64,000 bases of DNA from Sagittula stellata E-37 (GCF_039724765.1 NZ_CP155729.1:3853501-3917500), one strand, 5' to 3'; shown: positions 1 through 10,396, counted from the stretch's first letter. The notes: generated by a model from the letters alone, not told the origin. A program made the numbers and translations.

Positions 1-2
1 CG

Positions 3-1499
<1,497 letters not shown>

Positions 1500-1542
1500 G
1501 CGGTCCGCAGCCAGACAATGACGGCGCAGCAGGGCGTCCGGC

Positions 1543-2319
1543 ATGACGGACCGCTTGGCATTCTCGGCAAACCTGGGGTTTCTCTGGACCGACAGGCCCC
1601 TGTCCGACGCGATACGGGCGGCGGGGGCAGCGGGCTTCGACGCGGTCGAATGCCACTGGCCCTACGACGCTCCGGTGGACTCCCTGTGCGCTGCCATGGC
1701 CGAGACCGGCCTGCCCATGCTGAGCGTCAACACACGGCGCGGGCCGCGGCCCGGGGACTTCGGCCTCTCTGCGGTGCCCGGGCGAGAGGCCGAGGCCCAC
1801 GCCGCCATCGCCGAGGCAGTGAACGGAGCCGTGGCTCTGGGCGCGCGCATGGTGCACGTGATGGCGGGGAAGTCGCGCGGTCCGAAAGCCCATGCTGCCT
1901 ATCACAATGCCCTGCGCCATGCCTGCGCGCTCGCCAAGCCGCACGGCCTTACGATCCTGATCGAACCCATCAACCAAAAGGACGCGCCGGGGTATTTCCT
2001 GCGCGATACCGGCCATGCGCGCCGGATCATCGAAACGCTGGGCCTTCCGAACCTGAAACTGATGTTCGACTGCTACCACGTTCAGCGCGCCGAAGGTGAC
2101 GTCATCCATCACCTGCGCGACCTCCTGCCGCTGATCGGTCACATCCAGTTCGCCGGAGCGCCCGACCGTGGTCCCCCAGACCAGGGCGAGCTCAATTACG
2201 CCGCCGTCTTTCAAGAGATCGCCGCTCTGGGCTGGACGGCCCCGCTTGGCGCGGAATACCGCCCCGGTTCCGATACCGATGCCACTCTGGGATGGCTGTC
2301 CCGCGCGCGCGGCATATGA
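1543..2319 (+). CDS. hyi: Hydroxypyruvate isomerase-like TIM-barrel protein
   Basis: The 258-residue protein has the sequence pattern of the xylose-isomerase-like TIM barrels of the Hyi/OtnI group. It begins with a short strand (SANLGFLW), carries the metal-ligand-type stretches LIEPINQKD and LMFDCYHVQ, and ends with a GAEYRP motif. Length is normal for hydroxypyruvate isomerases (about 255-260). Family members interconvert hydroxypyruvate and tartronate semialdehyde, or isomerise 2-oxo-tetronates. No glyoxylate carboligase or tartronate semialdehyde reductase lies next to it, so the substrate is open. It follows the Clp gene by 43 bases on the same strand and may be co-transcribed. Confidence 0.8.
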   Translation: MTDRLAFSANLGFLWTDRPLSDAIRAAGAAGFDAVECHWPYDAPVDSLCAAMAETGLPMLSVNTRRGPRPGDFGLSAVPGREAEAHAAIAEAVNGAVALGARMVHVMAGKSRGPKAHAAYHNALRHACALAKPHGLTILIEPINQKDAPGYFLRDTGHARRIIETLGLPNLKLMFDCYHVQRAEGDVIHHLRDLLPLIGHIQFAGAPDRGPPDQGELNYAAVFQEIAALGWTAPLGAEYRPGSDTDATLGWLSRARGI

Positions 2320-2499
2320 TCGACAGGTCTGTGTCGCAAAAGGCGCCGGGCTGGCGTGTTTCAGTCCTGAATCTGCAATGAAGACTGGCCCCACTCATGC
2401 CCCGATGTCGGGTCAAGACAGGGCGTTTGTTGAGCGGTTCATCCACGCCACACAATGTGACACCCGTTTGTGACCGCAGTCCGACGGCCCGGAATGGAT

Positions 2500-3168
2500 T
2501 CAGCGAAACCGCAGCGGCTCATCGGAATCGAAAAGGTAGGAGACATTCCAGTTTTCCGGCTCCGCGAACCCCTTGCTGGAAAGCATATCGATGATACGCT
2601 TGTCGATTGTGTCGACAAATCTACCGAATTCCATTTCGTCGCGTATGACTTTCGCCACGTCCTGTGAAATCTGGACCCTCTGCTGCGCCAGCAATTCGCC
2701 GATCCAGTGGCGGGACGCCTCCGAAAACACCTTGGCAGACGCGATCATCAATTCCCTCAGCTTGTCCGGGTCCAGCGCGTCCTTGCTGAGGCAGTCCATC
2801 GACCCCTTCTTCATCGAGGCGACAGCAACATCCGTGCGCATCTCGGACGAGATCATCACAACCGCAGCACCGAAGTTCATGGGGTGGTTGTTCACCAGTC
2901 TCTGCGCGTGCAGGCCATTCCCTTTCGGCAGAAGATAATCAATAAAAATAACGTCATATGACCGCTCATCGAGCGCCTTCTCGAATTCTTCCAGGCACGT
3001 CGACAGGCGGGTGTTCACGGGCAGGCCGGTCTTGCCGCAGGCGCGCTTGATCCGGTTCAGATCGAAGGCGCTGTCGTCCAGGACCAGCACCTCGAAAACG
3101 CCGCGCTGTTTGGCGCCATCCTGGCCGCCGGCCGCCAGCATACCATCCCCTCTATCCGTCTCAGCCAT
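2500..3168 (-). CDS. Response regulator, receiver domain plus C-terminal helical tail
   Basis: The 222-residue protein has a CheY-like receiver domain at about residues 25-145. The acidic pair is D31/D32, the phospho-acceptor is D77 in FIDYLLPKGNG, and the conserved lysine is K129. The remaining 75 residues are charged and probably helical, with no DNA-binding domain recognised, so the output is probably protein-protein. The ATG at 3168 was chosen because GGGAGAAG lies just upstream; an in-frame GTG at 3195 would add nine residues. It is divergent from the histidine kinase at 3312 and most likely its partner, resembling Rcp1-type regulators of phytochrome-like kinases. The signal sensed is unknown. 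Confidence 0.8.
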   Translation of the reverse strand: MAETDRGDGMLAAGGQDGAKQRGVFEVLVLDDSAFDLNRIKRACGKTGLPVNTRLSTCLEEFEKALDERSYDVIFIDYLLPKGNGLHAQRLVNNHPMNFGAAVVMISSEMRTDVAVASMKKGSMDCLSKDALDPDKLRELMIASAKVFSEASRHWIGELLAQQRVQISQDVAKVIRDEMEFGRFVDTIDKRIIDMLSSKGFAEPENWNVSYLFDSDEPLRFR

Positions 3169-3311
3169 CCGTCTTCTCCCAAGGTTCCGGGTCACTCAAT
3201 GCCCGGGAGAATAATGGGAGAAACTCTTAATCCCGCATGAAGCCCTCCAATTAATTAACGAGAAATTTCGCAAAACTATCTGAGGGAAGTGTTTGGCGAT
3301 GCTCCGGCTGA

Positions 3312-4079
3312 ATGTTACGAATACACTTACAACCAATAATCCTCGGAATGGGCAGGAAAATGAAGGATCTTACAGAAACGGACGAAGCGGAAAGGGATTT
3401 CGAATCCTACCTGTATATCGTTACGCACGATCTGAAGACCTATTCCCGTGCCATGCGCGTCATTCCCGAATGGATCGAAGAAGACCTCGATGCCGCCGGC
3501 CACGCCATTCCGGTGGACGTCCGGGAACACGTCACCATGCTGCGCGACTATGCCCGCGGGCTCGACCTCATGCTCGACGGCCTGACAGAGCTGTCGCGTG
3601 TCGGGCGGCTGGCCGACACCCCGGATCTCCACCCGCTGACCGAGGCCCTGCTCGACGCCTGGCGCCGCGTACCCGGGTCAGAGGGCTTCGAACTCGACCT
3701 GACGGGTGCGGAGGGCACGGTCCTCGCGCCTGGCAACGACCTGGACCGCATGCTCTTCGCCGTCCTCTCGAACTGTGTCCGCCACCACGACGCGGCGCAT
3801 GGCCATGTGTCTGTCGGGACAACGCGTCACGGCGAACGCATTGTCCTGACCGTGACCGACGACGGGCCGGGCATCGAACCCGACTACCGAGAGAAGGTCT
3901 TCGAACCGCTCTTCACCCTGCGCGCCAAGGATGAGGTCGGCACGGCGGGCATGGGCCTCGCCGTGGCGAAAAAGGTTGTGAAGAACATCGGCGGCGCCAT
4001 CGCCATCGCCGACGGCCCCGCCCGGCGTGGCTGCACGGTGAAGATAGACCTGCCGCTGGCGCCCGAGCCGATCGTTTGA
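3312..4079 (+). CDS. Soluble sensor histidine kinase (DHp + HATPase)
   Basis: The 255-residue kinase has no membrane segment and no sensory domain. The dimerisation helix carries the probable phospho-histidine H39 in VTHDLKTYSRAM. The ATPase domain shows an N-box (LFAVLSNCVRHHD), G1 (DDGPGIEP), an F-box-like VFEPLFTL and G2 (AGMGLAVAKK). The H-box resembles bacteriophytochrome and cyanobacterial kinases, in which single-domain response regulators are the partner. Here the receiver protein at 2500-3168 is divergently encoded across a short gap. In-frame ATGs at 3312, 3348 and 3360 are all possible starts; the site AGGA near 3354 is too close to 3360 to decide. A stimulus would have to come from a partner protein. 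Confidence 0.8.
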   Translation: MLRIHLQPIILGMGRKMKDLTETDEAERDFESYLYIVTHDLKTYSRAMRVIPEWIEEDLDAAGHAIPVDVREHVTMLRDYARGLDLMLDGLTELSRVGRLADTPDLHPLTEALLDAWRRVPGSEGFELDLTGAEGTVLAPGNDLDRMLFAVLSNCVRHHDAAHGHVSVGTTRHGERIVLTVTDDGPGIEPDYREKVFEPLFTLRAKDEVGTAGMGLAVAKKVVKNIGGAIAIADGPARRGCTVKIDLPLAPEPIV

Positions 4080-4136
4080 GCAACGCCAAGACTTGATGTA
4101 TCCCGAAAGGCACCTGCGCGCCCAGAGGACCACATC

Positions 4137-5144
4137 TTGACCCAGATCCGCCTGACCCCCGATGAGATCCACGACCTGGCTCATGGCATCCTGACCCGCA
4201 CCGGGTACGGCGAAGCCCACGCGCGGGCCATCGCCAGTTTTCTCACGACCTGCCAGATGGACGACTGCGGCTCTCATGGGCTGTTCCGCCTGTTCATGTG
4301 CGTCGAGACAATGCGCCGGGGCACCATCGACGGCACGGCAGAGCCGGATATCGTCACCGACGACAGCGCCGTGGTGCGGGCAGACGCGCGGGGCGGCATC
4401 TCTCTACTGGCGACGCAGAGCGGGCTGCCACTGTTGATCGAACGCGCGCGCCGCTTCGGTGTGGCGGCACTGGCCGTCAACCGCTGCTACCACTTCTCCG
4501 CCCTCTGGCCCGAGGTTGAACAGCTTGCCCGCGAAGGGCTTTCCGCGCTTTCGATGGTGCCCAGCCACGCCTGGGTTGCCCCTGCGGGCGGCACGCGCGG
4601 CGCGCTCGGCACCAACCCCATCGCCTTTGCGTGGCCGCGCGGCGACACCGACCCGCTGGTCTTCGACCTCGCCACCTCCGCCTTCGCGCGCGGCGAGATC
4701 GAGCTCTACCGACGCGCGGGCAAGCCCCTGCCCGAAGGCGTGGCGCTGGACGCGGACGGCAAGCCCACAACCGATCCTGAGGCCGCGATGCGGGGCGCAA
4801 TGTGCACCTTCGGCGGCCACAAGGGCTCTGCCCTGTCGCTGATGGTCGAACTGCTGGCCGGACCGCTGATCGGGGACATGACCAGCTTGGAAAGCATGGC
4901 CTATGCCGAGGGCCGCCCGGAGGCGCCCTACCACGGCCAGATCATCGTGGCCTTCGACCCGGCGCGCCTGTCGGGTGGACGCGCCGACGCGGGCCAAACC
5001 TCGGCCGAGGCGCTCTTTGCCGAGATCGCCGGGCAAGGCGCGCGTCTTCCGGCAGAGCGCCGCTATGCCGCACGCGCCCGCAACCGTGAACGCGGCTACG
5101 CAGAAATCGCGCAGTCGCTCTACGACGACCTGAAAGCGCTCTGA
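4137..5144 (+). CDS. Ldh family (type-2 malate/L-lactate dehydrogenase) NAD(P)-dependent oxidoreductase
   Basis: The 335-residue protein belongs to the family that includes malate/sulfolactate dehydrogenases, ureidoglycolate dehydrogenase and delta-1-piperideine-2-carboxylate reductase (DpkA). Family landmarks are DDCGSHGLFR near residue 41, the substrate-side VNRCYHFSAL, the ALGTNPIAFAWP stretch and FGGHKGSALSLMVELL with a conserved histidine and lysine. The start is TTG at 4137 with AGAGGA seven bases upstream. The FGGHKGSAL segment is typical of the imine-reductase-like subgroup, so reduction of a cyclic imino acid in lysine or proline metabolism is plausible, but the substrate is inferred only. 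Its 3' end nearly meets the convergent gene at 5167. Confidence 0.85.
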   Translation: MTQIRLTPDEIHDLAHGILTRTGYGEAHARAIASFLTTCQMDDCGSHGLFRLFMCVETMRRGTIDGTAEPDIVTDDSAVVRADARGGISLLATQSGLPLLIERARRFGVAALAVNRCYHFSALWPEVEQLAREGLSALSMVPSHAWVAPAGGTRGALGTNPIAFAWPRGDTDPLVFDLATSAFARGEIELYRRAGKPLPEGVALDADGKPTTDPEAAMRGAMCTFGGHKGSALSLMVELLAGPLIGDMTSLESMAYAEGRPEAPYHGQIIVAFDPARLSGGRADAGQTSAEALFAEIAGQGARLPAERRYAARARNRERGYAEIAQSLYDDLKAL

Positions 5145-5166
5145 CCGCCGACCACGAGGCCCGCGC

Positions 5167-5553
5167 CTATTCCTTCGACGGACGCCGCGGCCGGACCATG
5201 TCCACGGCGCGGTCGAACTCCGCGTCCTCGACCTCTTCGGCCTCCAGCGCGCGGCTCAGCGCCTCCGGGGCGCCCTCGACCACAACCGCTTGCACACCGC
5301 GCGCGACCGAGGTCTTCAATCCCAACGCCTGCAACTTGCCCACAAGTGCGTCCAGATCCGGTGCACCCTGCCCGTCCTCGAAGTCGATCAACGCCTTGCG
5401 ATAGGCGGTGCGGTCCGGGTAGGCCTCCGGTGCAGGGGACGGGCCACCGCGGCTGCGGGTGGGCCGCACGGTCTGCAGGATCATACGTTCCGTCCCGCCG
5501 GACGGCCTGGCGCCCAGTTCCGCCTGCAACTTCTTCAGACTTTCATCATCCAT
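5167..5553 (-). CDS. Small protein with I9-propeptide-like C-terminus, partner of upstream subtilase
   Basis: The 128-residue protein has no signal peptide. Its C-terminal 60 residues (about 65-120) follow the pattern of the subtilisin I9 propeptide fold: an amphipathic helix (LDALVGKLQALG), a strand (VQAVVVEG), a second helix (PEALSRALEAE) and the closing EVEDAEFDRAV, which matches the usual 'peV..vE.D..v' ending. It starts 30 bases after the subtilase stop, in the same direction, so the two are co-transcribed. A free-standing inhibitor or folding chaperone for the protease is the natural inference. The first half (residues 1-55), rich in Arg, Pro and Gly, is not recognised. The family call is by pattern only. 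Confidence 0.6.
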   Translation of the reverse strand: MDDESLKKLQAELGARPSGGTERMILQTVRPTRSRGGPSPAPEAYPDRTAYRKALIDFEDGQGAPDLDALVGKLQALGLKTSVARGVQAVVVEGAPEALSRALEAEEVEDAEFDRAVDMVRPRRPSKE

Positions 5554-5583
5554 CCAGACCGCCCCCTGAAAGCGTGTGCCGAC

Positions 5584-6810
5584 TCAGGACACAGCCTGCC
5601 ACATGTGAGACGGCAGTTGCAGCAGCCCGCCACCCTGCCGCAGCGCATCCACGCCCGACAGAGGCTGCAAGACGCCGATGATCTCCTCCTTCAGGTCCGG
5701 CAGGGTGATCGTCGGGAGCCGCTCCAGGATCAGCGCGGCGATGCCCGAGACCAGCGGCGTCGCCATCGAACTGCCGTCCCAAGCCTCATAGCCGCCACCC
5801 ATCACGCAGGACGTCACCTCCGCCCCCGGCGCCACGAGGTCCGGCACGGTGTAGCTTTGCGCGTCGGCAACCATGCTCCCGCCAGAGGAGAAACTTGCCA
5901 CCCGGCCATGGCGGTTGGCGGCGCCGACTGACAGCACCTCCGTGTAGTTGCCGGGGCTGCGGCTGGTGTTCGGACCCTCGTTGCCCACCGCGACCACCGG
6001 CAGGATGCCCATGCGTTTCAGCAGACCGACCGAGGACTTCATCGCGCCGTGAAAGCCTGGAATCCCCGCCGACATATTGAGGATCGAGATTTCCGGCCGC
6101 CGTGCCACGAAGTCGATGGCAAAGATGAAGTCCGATATGTTGCCAAGCGCGTTGGGGATCATGATGTAGTTCATCAGCTCCGCCTCCGGGGCCACGCCGA
6201 CCTGCGAACCGGCCACCAGCCCCGCCACATGGGTGCCATGGCCTTCCGTGTCCTCGGTCTGGATCGCGACCGGTTCGCTCGTGCTGCGGTCCAGCCGGAA
6301 AGCCGACGCCACCCGCCCGGCGATTTCCGCCACCTCGTCCACCCCCGTGTCGAGGATGGCGACACCCACGCCACGCCCCGTGCCGCCAAAACCCGCCGCC
6401 CGGGCGTTGGCCACAGCCACCGCGTCGAGATGCCAGAGGTCCAGCCCCTCCGCCTCGGAATGGCCCGCCGTGGCACGCACTGGCGGGATCAGCGACAGCG
6501 GCAGATCCTCCACCACTTCGTAGTTCGGCAGGTCGGTCTTAAGACGCTCCAGTTCCTCCGGGTCCGCCATGTCGAAGACCATCACGCCGGTCACCGACGT
6601 CGTCTCCTCCGGGTGGGACACGATCTCGGCCGAGCGCATGCGCGCGCGGGCGGCAGGCTCCGGCCCCCGGGTCTGCGCACCAAGACGGCGGCGCGCCTCC
6701 ATGACACGTGTGACCTGCTCGGCGCGTGCTTCGGGCGCCATGGTCACATCGGCCATGCTGAGCGAGGCGATGACAGGGTCGTTCTTCGGCAAGGCAAGAA
6801 AACGGGCCAC
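5584..6810 (-). CDS. S8 family subtilisin-like serine protease, no signal peptide
   Basis: The 408-residue protein has a complete subtilase catalytic set: D154 (AILDTGVDE), H191 (GHGTHVAGL), oxyanion N277 (VAVGNEGP) and S348 (DGSSMATP). Residues about 72-110 resemble an I9 propeptide, ending EVVEDLPLSLIPP. There is no Sec or Tat leader, so it probably acts in the cytoplasm or leaves by another route. The start is GTG at 6810 with AAGGGGG upstream. The gene is followed by the I9-like protein at 5167-5553. Substrate and trigger are unknown; the paired inhibitor suggests controlled intracellular proteolysis. Confidence 0.88.
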   Translation of the reverse strand: MARFLALPKNDPVIASLSMADVTMAPEARAEQVTRVMEARRRLGAQTRGPEPAARARMRSAEIVSHPEETTSVTGVMVFDMADPEELERLKTDLPNYEVVEDLPLSLIPPVRATAGHSEAEGLDLWHLDAVAVANARAAGFGGTGRGVGVAILDTGVDEVAEIAGRVASAFRLDRSTSEPVAIQTEDTEGHGTHVAGLVAGSQVGVAPEAELMNYIMIPNALGNISDFIFAIDFVARRPEISILNMSAGIPGFHGAMKSSVGLLKRMGILPVVAVGNEGPNTSRSPGNYTEVLSVGAANRHGRVASFSSGGSMVADAQSYTVPDLVAPGAEVTSCVMGGGYEAWDGSSMATPLVSGIAALILERLPTITLPDLKEEIIGVLQPLSGVDALRQGGGLLQLPSHMWQAVS

Positions 6811-6915
6811 GGGACAAATCCCCCTTCGTGCTGAAAATGCGGCCAGAGCGGGCCGCCGAAAATCAATGAATGAAGAATTCTACCACATTTCCCGTATTGC
6901 GGGTAGCCGGATATG

Positions 6916-6945
6916 AAAAAGCGGACGGGCCCACGCCCGTCCGCT
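6916..6945 (-). terminator. Rho-independent terminator of the gpsA-ggpP-ggpS operon
   Basis: A perfect 10-bp stem (6920-6929 with 6936-6945, AGCGGACGGG) has a six-base loop. On the minus strand it is followed by five T residues, and it lies 30 bases past the ggpS stop. Confidence 0.88.
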
Positions 6946-6974
6946 GAAGTACTCCGTCACGCGATAGCGGTCGC

Positions 6975-8480
6975 TCAGGCCGGTTCCGCGGCGCTCGCCG
7001 TCTTCTCCTTTGGCGTGCTGAAGGCGCGCATCTGGTCCTCGGCCCAGAAGCGGATGTCCTGCTTCTGCACCATCGCGCGGTTGACCTTCATCCGGCCACG
7101 GCGATCTTCCTCCGGCATGGCGAGCGCGAACTCGATGGCAGAGTCCATGGACTTGTGCGAAAACGGATTGGTCGGAACCGCGGTCGCCAGTTCCACCGCC
7201 GCGCCGGCGAATTCCGACAGCACCAGCACACCGTCGCCATCGGTGCGGGCCGCGCAGAACTCCTTGCAGACAAGGTTCATGCCGTCTGCCAGCGGCGTGA
7301 TCCATGCCACGTCCGCCGCCCGGTAGAAGGCCACGAGATCGGTGAACGGCACCGGGTTCGAGATCAGCAACAACGGCTGCCAGTCGAAATTGCCGTACCG
7401 TCCGTTGATCCGACCCGCAATCGACTCCAGATCCTCCTGGATCTGCTGATAGGCGGTCATGTTGGCATTCGCGCTGACCGAAACGTGCATCAGTTGCACC
7501 TTGCCACGCAGGTCGGGGCGGTTTTCCAGCATCCGCTCGAACGACTCGAGCTGCTCGATGCCGCCCTTGGTGTAATCGGTCCGGCCCACAGACAGGATCA
7601 ACTGGCGGTCCTTCAGGCCCTCGCGTATCTCGCCGACCCGCTTCGCCGTCTCCTCGCTTTGCGCCAGCGTCTCGATGTAGTCCACGTCAACGCCCACCGG
7701 GCTCGCCTGCAGCAGCACCGTGCGCCCGTCATAGGCGACCTCGGTGATGACCGACTGCTCCGACAGGGCGGATGTCTGGGCGTTCAACTCGTCCTTCACC
7801 TTCTCGCGCTTCTGGGTATCGACCTCCAGCAGCGACCGCGCGGCGGAGACGAAATTGTTCACATAGCGCGGGATGTGGAAGCCCACCACGTCGCAGGCCA
7901 GCAGCGACTCGAGGATCTCGCGCCGCCAGGGCAGCACGTTGAAGATGTCGGCGGGCGGGAACGGCGTGTGGTGGAAGAAGCTGATCTTAACATCGGGGCG
8001 CAGGGTCCGCAGGTAACCGGGCACCAGCCACAGGTTGTAGTCGTGCACCCACACCACGGCCCCCTGCGCGGCCTCGGCGGCGGCGGCCTCCGCGAAGGCC
8101 CAGTTCACCTCCCGGAAGGTCGACCAGTCGACCGGGTCGTAGTTGTAGCGTTCCTTGAAGCCATGCAGGATCGGCCAGAACGCCTCTTTCGAGGAAACGT
8201 GGTAGAAGGACGTCACCTGTTCCGGCGTCAGCGGCAGGCGGGACACGGAGTACTTGCCGTGCTGGTCCTCGATCTCCACCACCCGTTCAAAGCCCGGGTT
8301 GGACGGATCGTCGGCGTTTTTCCATGCCACCCAGGCGCCCTTGTCGAAGCGGCCGAAGAAGCTCTTGAGGGTGGGGACGATGCCGTTGGGGCTCTTGTTT
8401 TCCCGGAACTCGATCTTGCCGTCGACTTCGACTTCTTCATAGGGCTGGCGGTGGTAAACGATCACCAGATCGGATGGCAT
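6975..8480 (-). CDS. ggpS: Glucosylglycerol-phosphate synthase (GT20)
   Basis: The 501-residue GT-B glycosyltransferase belongs to family GT20, whose best-known member is trehalose-6-phosphate synthase. The N-terminus ([26 protein letters not shown]) follows the cyanobacterial GgpS pattern; OtsA proteins begin differently. Later landmarks are [21 protein letters not shown], the [11 protein letters not shown] donor-site loop and the C-terminal [10 protein letters not shown]. GgpS joins ADP-glucose to sn-glycerol 3-phosphate. The operon supports this: the gene directly upstream is a phosphatase and the one before that is gpsA, which makes glycerol 3-phosphate. Glucosylglycerol is a salt-stress compatible solute, which fits a marine organism. 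Trehalose-6-phosphate synthase is the main alternative. Confidence 0.85.
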   Translation of the reverse strand: MPSDLVIVYHRQPYEEVEVDGKIEFRENKSPNGIVPTLKSFFGRFDKGAWVAWKNADDPSNPGFERVVEIEDQHGKYSVSRLPLTPEQVTSFYHVSSKEAFWPILHGFKERYNYDPVDWSTFREVNWAFAEAAAAEAAQGAVVWVHDYNLWLVPGYLRTLRPDVKISFFHHTPFPPADIFNVLPWRREILESLLACDVVGFHIPRYVNNFVSAARSLLEVDTQKREKVKDELNAQTSALSEQSVITEVAYDGRTVLLQASPVGVDVDYIETLAQSEETAKRVGEIREGLKDRQLILSVGRTDYTKGGIEQLESFERMLENRPDLRGKVQLMHVSVSANANMTAYQQIQEDLESIAGRINGRYGNFDWQPLLLISNPVPFTDLVAFYRAADVAWITPLADGMNLVCKEFCAARTDGDGVLVLSEFAGAAVELATAVPTNPFSHKSMDSAIEFALAMPEEDRRGRMKVNRAMVQKQDIRFWAEDQMRAFSTPKEKTASAAEPA

Positions 8481-8483
8481 GGT

Positions 8484-9266
8484 TCAGGCTCCTTTCGGGG
8501 TGTCATGCAGGTCAAGCGCGGCGATGGCTTCGAGGATCCCCGCCGCACCGTGCGCCTTTGCGTGGTAGACGGTCTTGCAGCCATCGAGCCGCGCCTTCAG
8601 GTCGGCTTCGGAATTGCCCACGGCCACGGCCGGCAGGCCGCTCTCCAGCATGGACAGGTCGTTGAGCGTGTCCCCGGCGCACAGCACGCGCGCCTCCGGG
8701 ATGCCCAGGTGGTCGACAAGCCGCCGGATCGACGGCCCCTTCGAGACCCCTTTCGGCAGCACGTCGAAATAGCGGTTGTCGGAAATCAGCCAATCCAGCC
8801 CCATCTCCGCCACGCGTTCCTTTGCGTTGGCGTCGAAGTCGGCGGGGTCGAGGTCATAGCTGACCCGATAGCGGAAGGCGGTCGGTTGCAGCGTCAGGCC
8901 GGGATGGCCGTCCAGCGTCACACGCACCAGCTCTCCCTTGTCGCCCCAGCGCTCGGCGATGTCCTCTTCCAGTCTGGCAATGGGCGTGACATGGCCGTCC
9001 GCCGTGACCTCGGCGATTGTGGTGCCCACGTCGCCGACCACGTATTCCGGCCAGGGCAGGCCCTTCTCGCGGCACATCTCCATGATGAACTCCGGGTCGC
9101 GCCCGGTGACGAAGATCAGCCCGACGCTGGCGCGGTTGGCTTCGATCCAGCCGTAAAGCCTGTCCCGCTCGGCGTCGGTGCCGCCAAGGAAGGTTCCGTC
9201 CAGATCGGTGGCCAGCGTCATACGGCGCGCGGCGATGGGCGGGCGCGATGTGGCATGTACGTTCAT
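8484..9266 (-). CDS. ggpP: HAD-IIB phosphatase, probable glucosylglycerol 3-phosphatase
   Basis: The 260-residue HAD hydrolase of the Cof/sucrose-phosphatase type has motif I ATDLDGTFLGG, motif II FVTGRD, motif III lysine in VLPKGVSKGPS and motif IV CAGDTLNDLSML. The ATG at 9266 lies one base after the gpsA stop, with GGAGAAA inside the gpsA end as ribosome site; ggpS starts three bases past its own stop. It should dephosphorylate glucosylglycerol phosphate made by GgpS. The cyanobacterial enzyme (StpA/GgpP) and the fused bacterial GgpPS proteins show the same pairing; here the phosphatase is a separate HAD protein. The assignment depends on ggpS being correct. Confidence 0.78.
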   Translation of the reverse strand: MNVHATSRPPIAARRMTLATDLDGTFLGGTDAERDRLYGWIEANRASVGLIFVTGRDPEFIMEMCREKGLPWPEYVVGDVGTTIAEVTADGHVTPIARLEEDIAERWGDKGELVRVTLDGHPGLTLQPTAFRYRVSYDLDPADFDANAKERVAEMGLDWLISDNRYFDVLPKGVSKGPSIRRLVDHLGIPEARVLCAGDTLNDLSMLESGLPAVAVGNSEADLKARLDGCKTVYHAKAHGAAGILEAIAALDLHDTPKGA

Positions 9267-9267
9267 G

Positions 9268-10383
9268 TCAGCTTTCTCCGAATTGCAGCGGCACGTCGGG
9301 TTGCGGATGGGCAATCGACAGGTCCAGCGCCTGCGGCTCTGCCTCGATGGGGCGCGCCCAGAGCGTGCTGAACGCCTCCTGCAGATCGGCGCCCTCGTGC
9401 AGCACGGCGTTGACCGTCTCGCAGATCGGCATGGGAACACCCACGCGCTGCGCCAGTTCGATGACCGAAACCGCGTTGACCTCGCCCTCGACCACCACCG
9501 GGCGTCCCTCGAAACACGACACCCGCGGGATGCCCTGCCCCAGTTGATAACCCAGCGACATGTTGCGCGACGTCGTCGACGAACAGGTCAGCGTCAGGTC
9601 TCCCGCGCCGGACAGGCCGGTCACTGTCTCGCGCCGTCCTCCCAGCGCCTGCGCCAGCCGCTTCATCTCGTCGATGCCGCGCGTGATGAGCGCGGCGCGG
9701 GTGTTCTCGGCAAAGCCCGCGCCCGACATCATCCCGCAGGCGATGGCGATCACGTTCTTGACCGCGCCGCCGACTTCGACGCCGACAAGGTCGTCCGACA
9801 CGTAGGGCCGGAACCCGTTTCCGGACAACGACAGCGCCAGACGGGCCGCCGGGCTCGACGTCGGCGCCAGCCGGTCGGCATAGCGGAAGTGAAAGGCCAC
9901 GGTTGCCGCCGTGGGATGGTCCAGCGCTGTCTCCCGCGCGAAGGTCGGGCCGGACACCGCGCCAACCGGGTGCCCCGGCAGTTCGTCGGACACGACTTCC
10001 GACAGCAACAGGCCGGTACCACGCTCGACACCCTTGCAGGCCAGCGCCACCGGCACATCCTTCGGCAGATGCGGAGCGATGGCCCGGCACATGGGCCGCA
10101 GGGTCGAGGACGGCGTGACCATCAGCACGGCCTCCGCCCCGTCCAGCGCCTCGGCCAGATCGGCGGTGGCGGTCAAGCCTTCGGGCAGCGGCACGTCCGG
10201 CAGGTAATCGGCATTCTGGCCGCCCGCGTTGATCGCATCGGCCTGGTCGGGACGGCGCGCCCAGAGTTTCACCTGACGACCGTTGCGCGCCAACACAGTG
10301 GCCAGCGCGGTGCCCCAGCTACCGGCGCCCAGCACGGCGACACGGTCATAGGGGGCGGCGGGTTGATAAGATGAATCCTTAAT
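9268..10383 (-). CDS. gpsA: Glycerol-3-phosphate dehydrogenase [NAD(P)+], probable ATT start
   Basis: GpsA reduces dihydroxyacetone phosphate to sn-glycerol 3-phosphate. The Rossmann motif VLGAGSWGTALA, the SGPTFARE stretch, the catalytic-lysine region GGAVKNVIAIACG and LSGAGDLTLTCSS are all present. The first conventional start in frame is GTG at 10335, but that would remove the first beta strand (RVAVLGAG) and has no ribosome site. Sixteen codons further up is ATT at 10383-10381, six bases after AAAGGAG (10396-10390), and a TGA closes the frame just above. ATT is therefore proposed as the start, giving 371 residues. The gene leads the glucosylglycerol operon, so it probably serves osmolyte synthesis; whether it is the cell's only gpsA is unknown. 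Confidence 0.85.
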   Translation of the reverse strand: MKDSSYQPAAPYDRVAVLGAGSWGTALATVLARNGRQVKLWARRPDQADAINAGGQNADYLPDVPLPEGLTATADLAEALDGAEAVLMVTPSSTLRPMCRAIAPHLPKDVPVALACKGVERGTGLLLSEVVSDELPGHPVGAVSGPTFARETALDHPTAATVAFHFRYADRLAPTSSPAARLALSLSGNGFRPYVSDDLVGVEVGGAVKNVIAIACGMMSGAGFAENTRAALITRGIDEMKRLAQALGGRRETVTGLSGAGDLTLTCSSTTSRNMSLGYQLGQGIPRVSCFEGRPVVVEGEVNAVSVIELAQRVGVPMPICETVNAVLHEGADLQEAFSTLWARPIEAEPQALDLSIAHPQPDVPLQFGES

Positions 10384-10389
10384 GGGGAG

Positions 10390-10396
10390 CTCCTTT
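10390..10396 (-). promoter_or_regulatory. Ribosome-binding site of gpsA that points to an ATT start
   Basis: Minus-strand AAAGGAG lies six bases before ATT at 10383. The in-frame TGA at 10398-10396 means no ATG, GTG or TTG exists between it and the GTG at 10335. Confidence 0.6.

Noticed and set aside
2380..2473. A 31-codon open frame between the isomerase and the response regulator
   Set aside because: It has no ribosome site or recognised motif and is within chance length for this GC content.
6975..8480. Trehalose-6-phosphate synthase OtsA
   Set aside because: The N-terminal motifs and the gpsA/HAD neighbours favour GgpS; no otsB-type trehalose phosphatase context is seen.
7155..9371. A 738-codon plus-strand frame opposite ggpS and ggpP
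   Set aside because: Antisense shadow of GC-rich genes; no family motif and no ribosome site.
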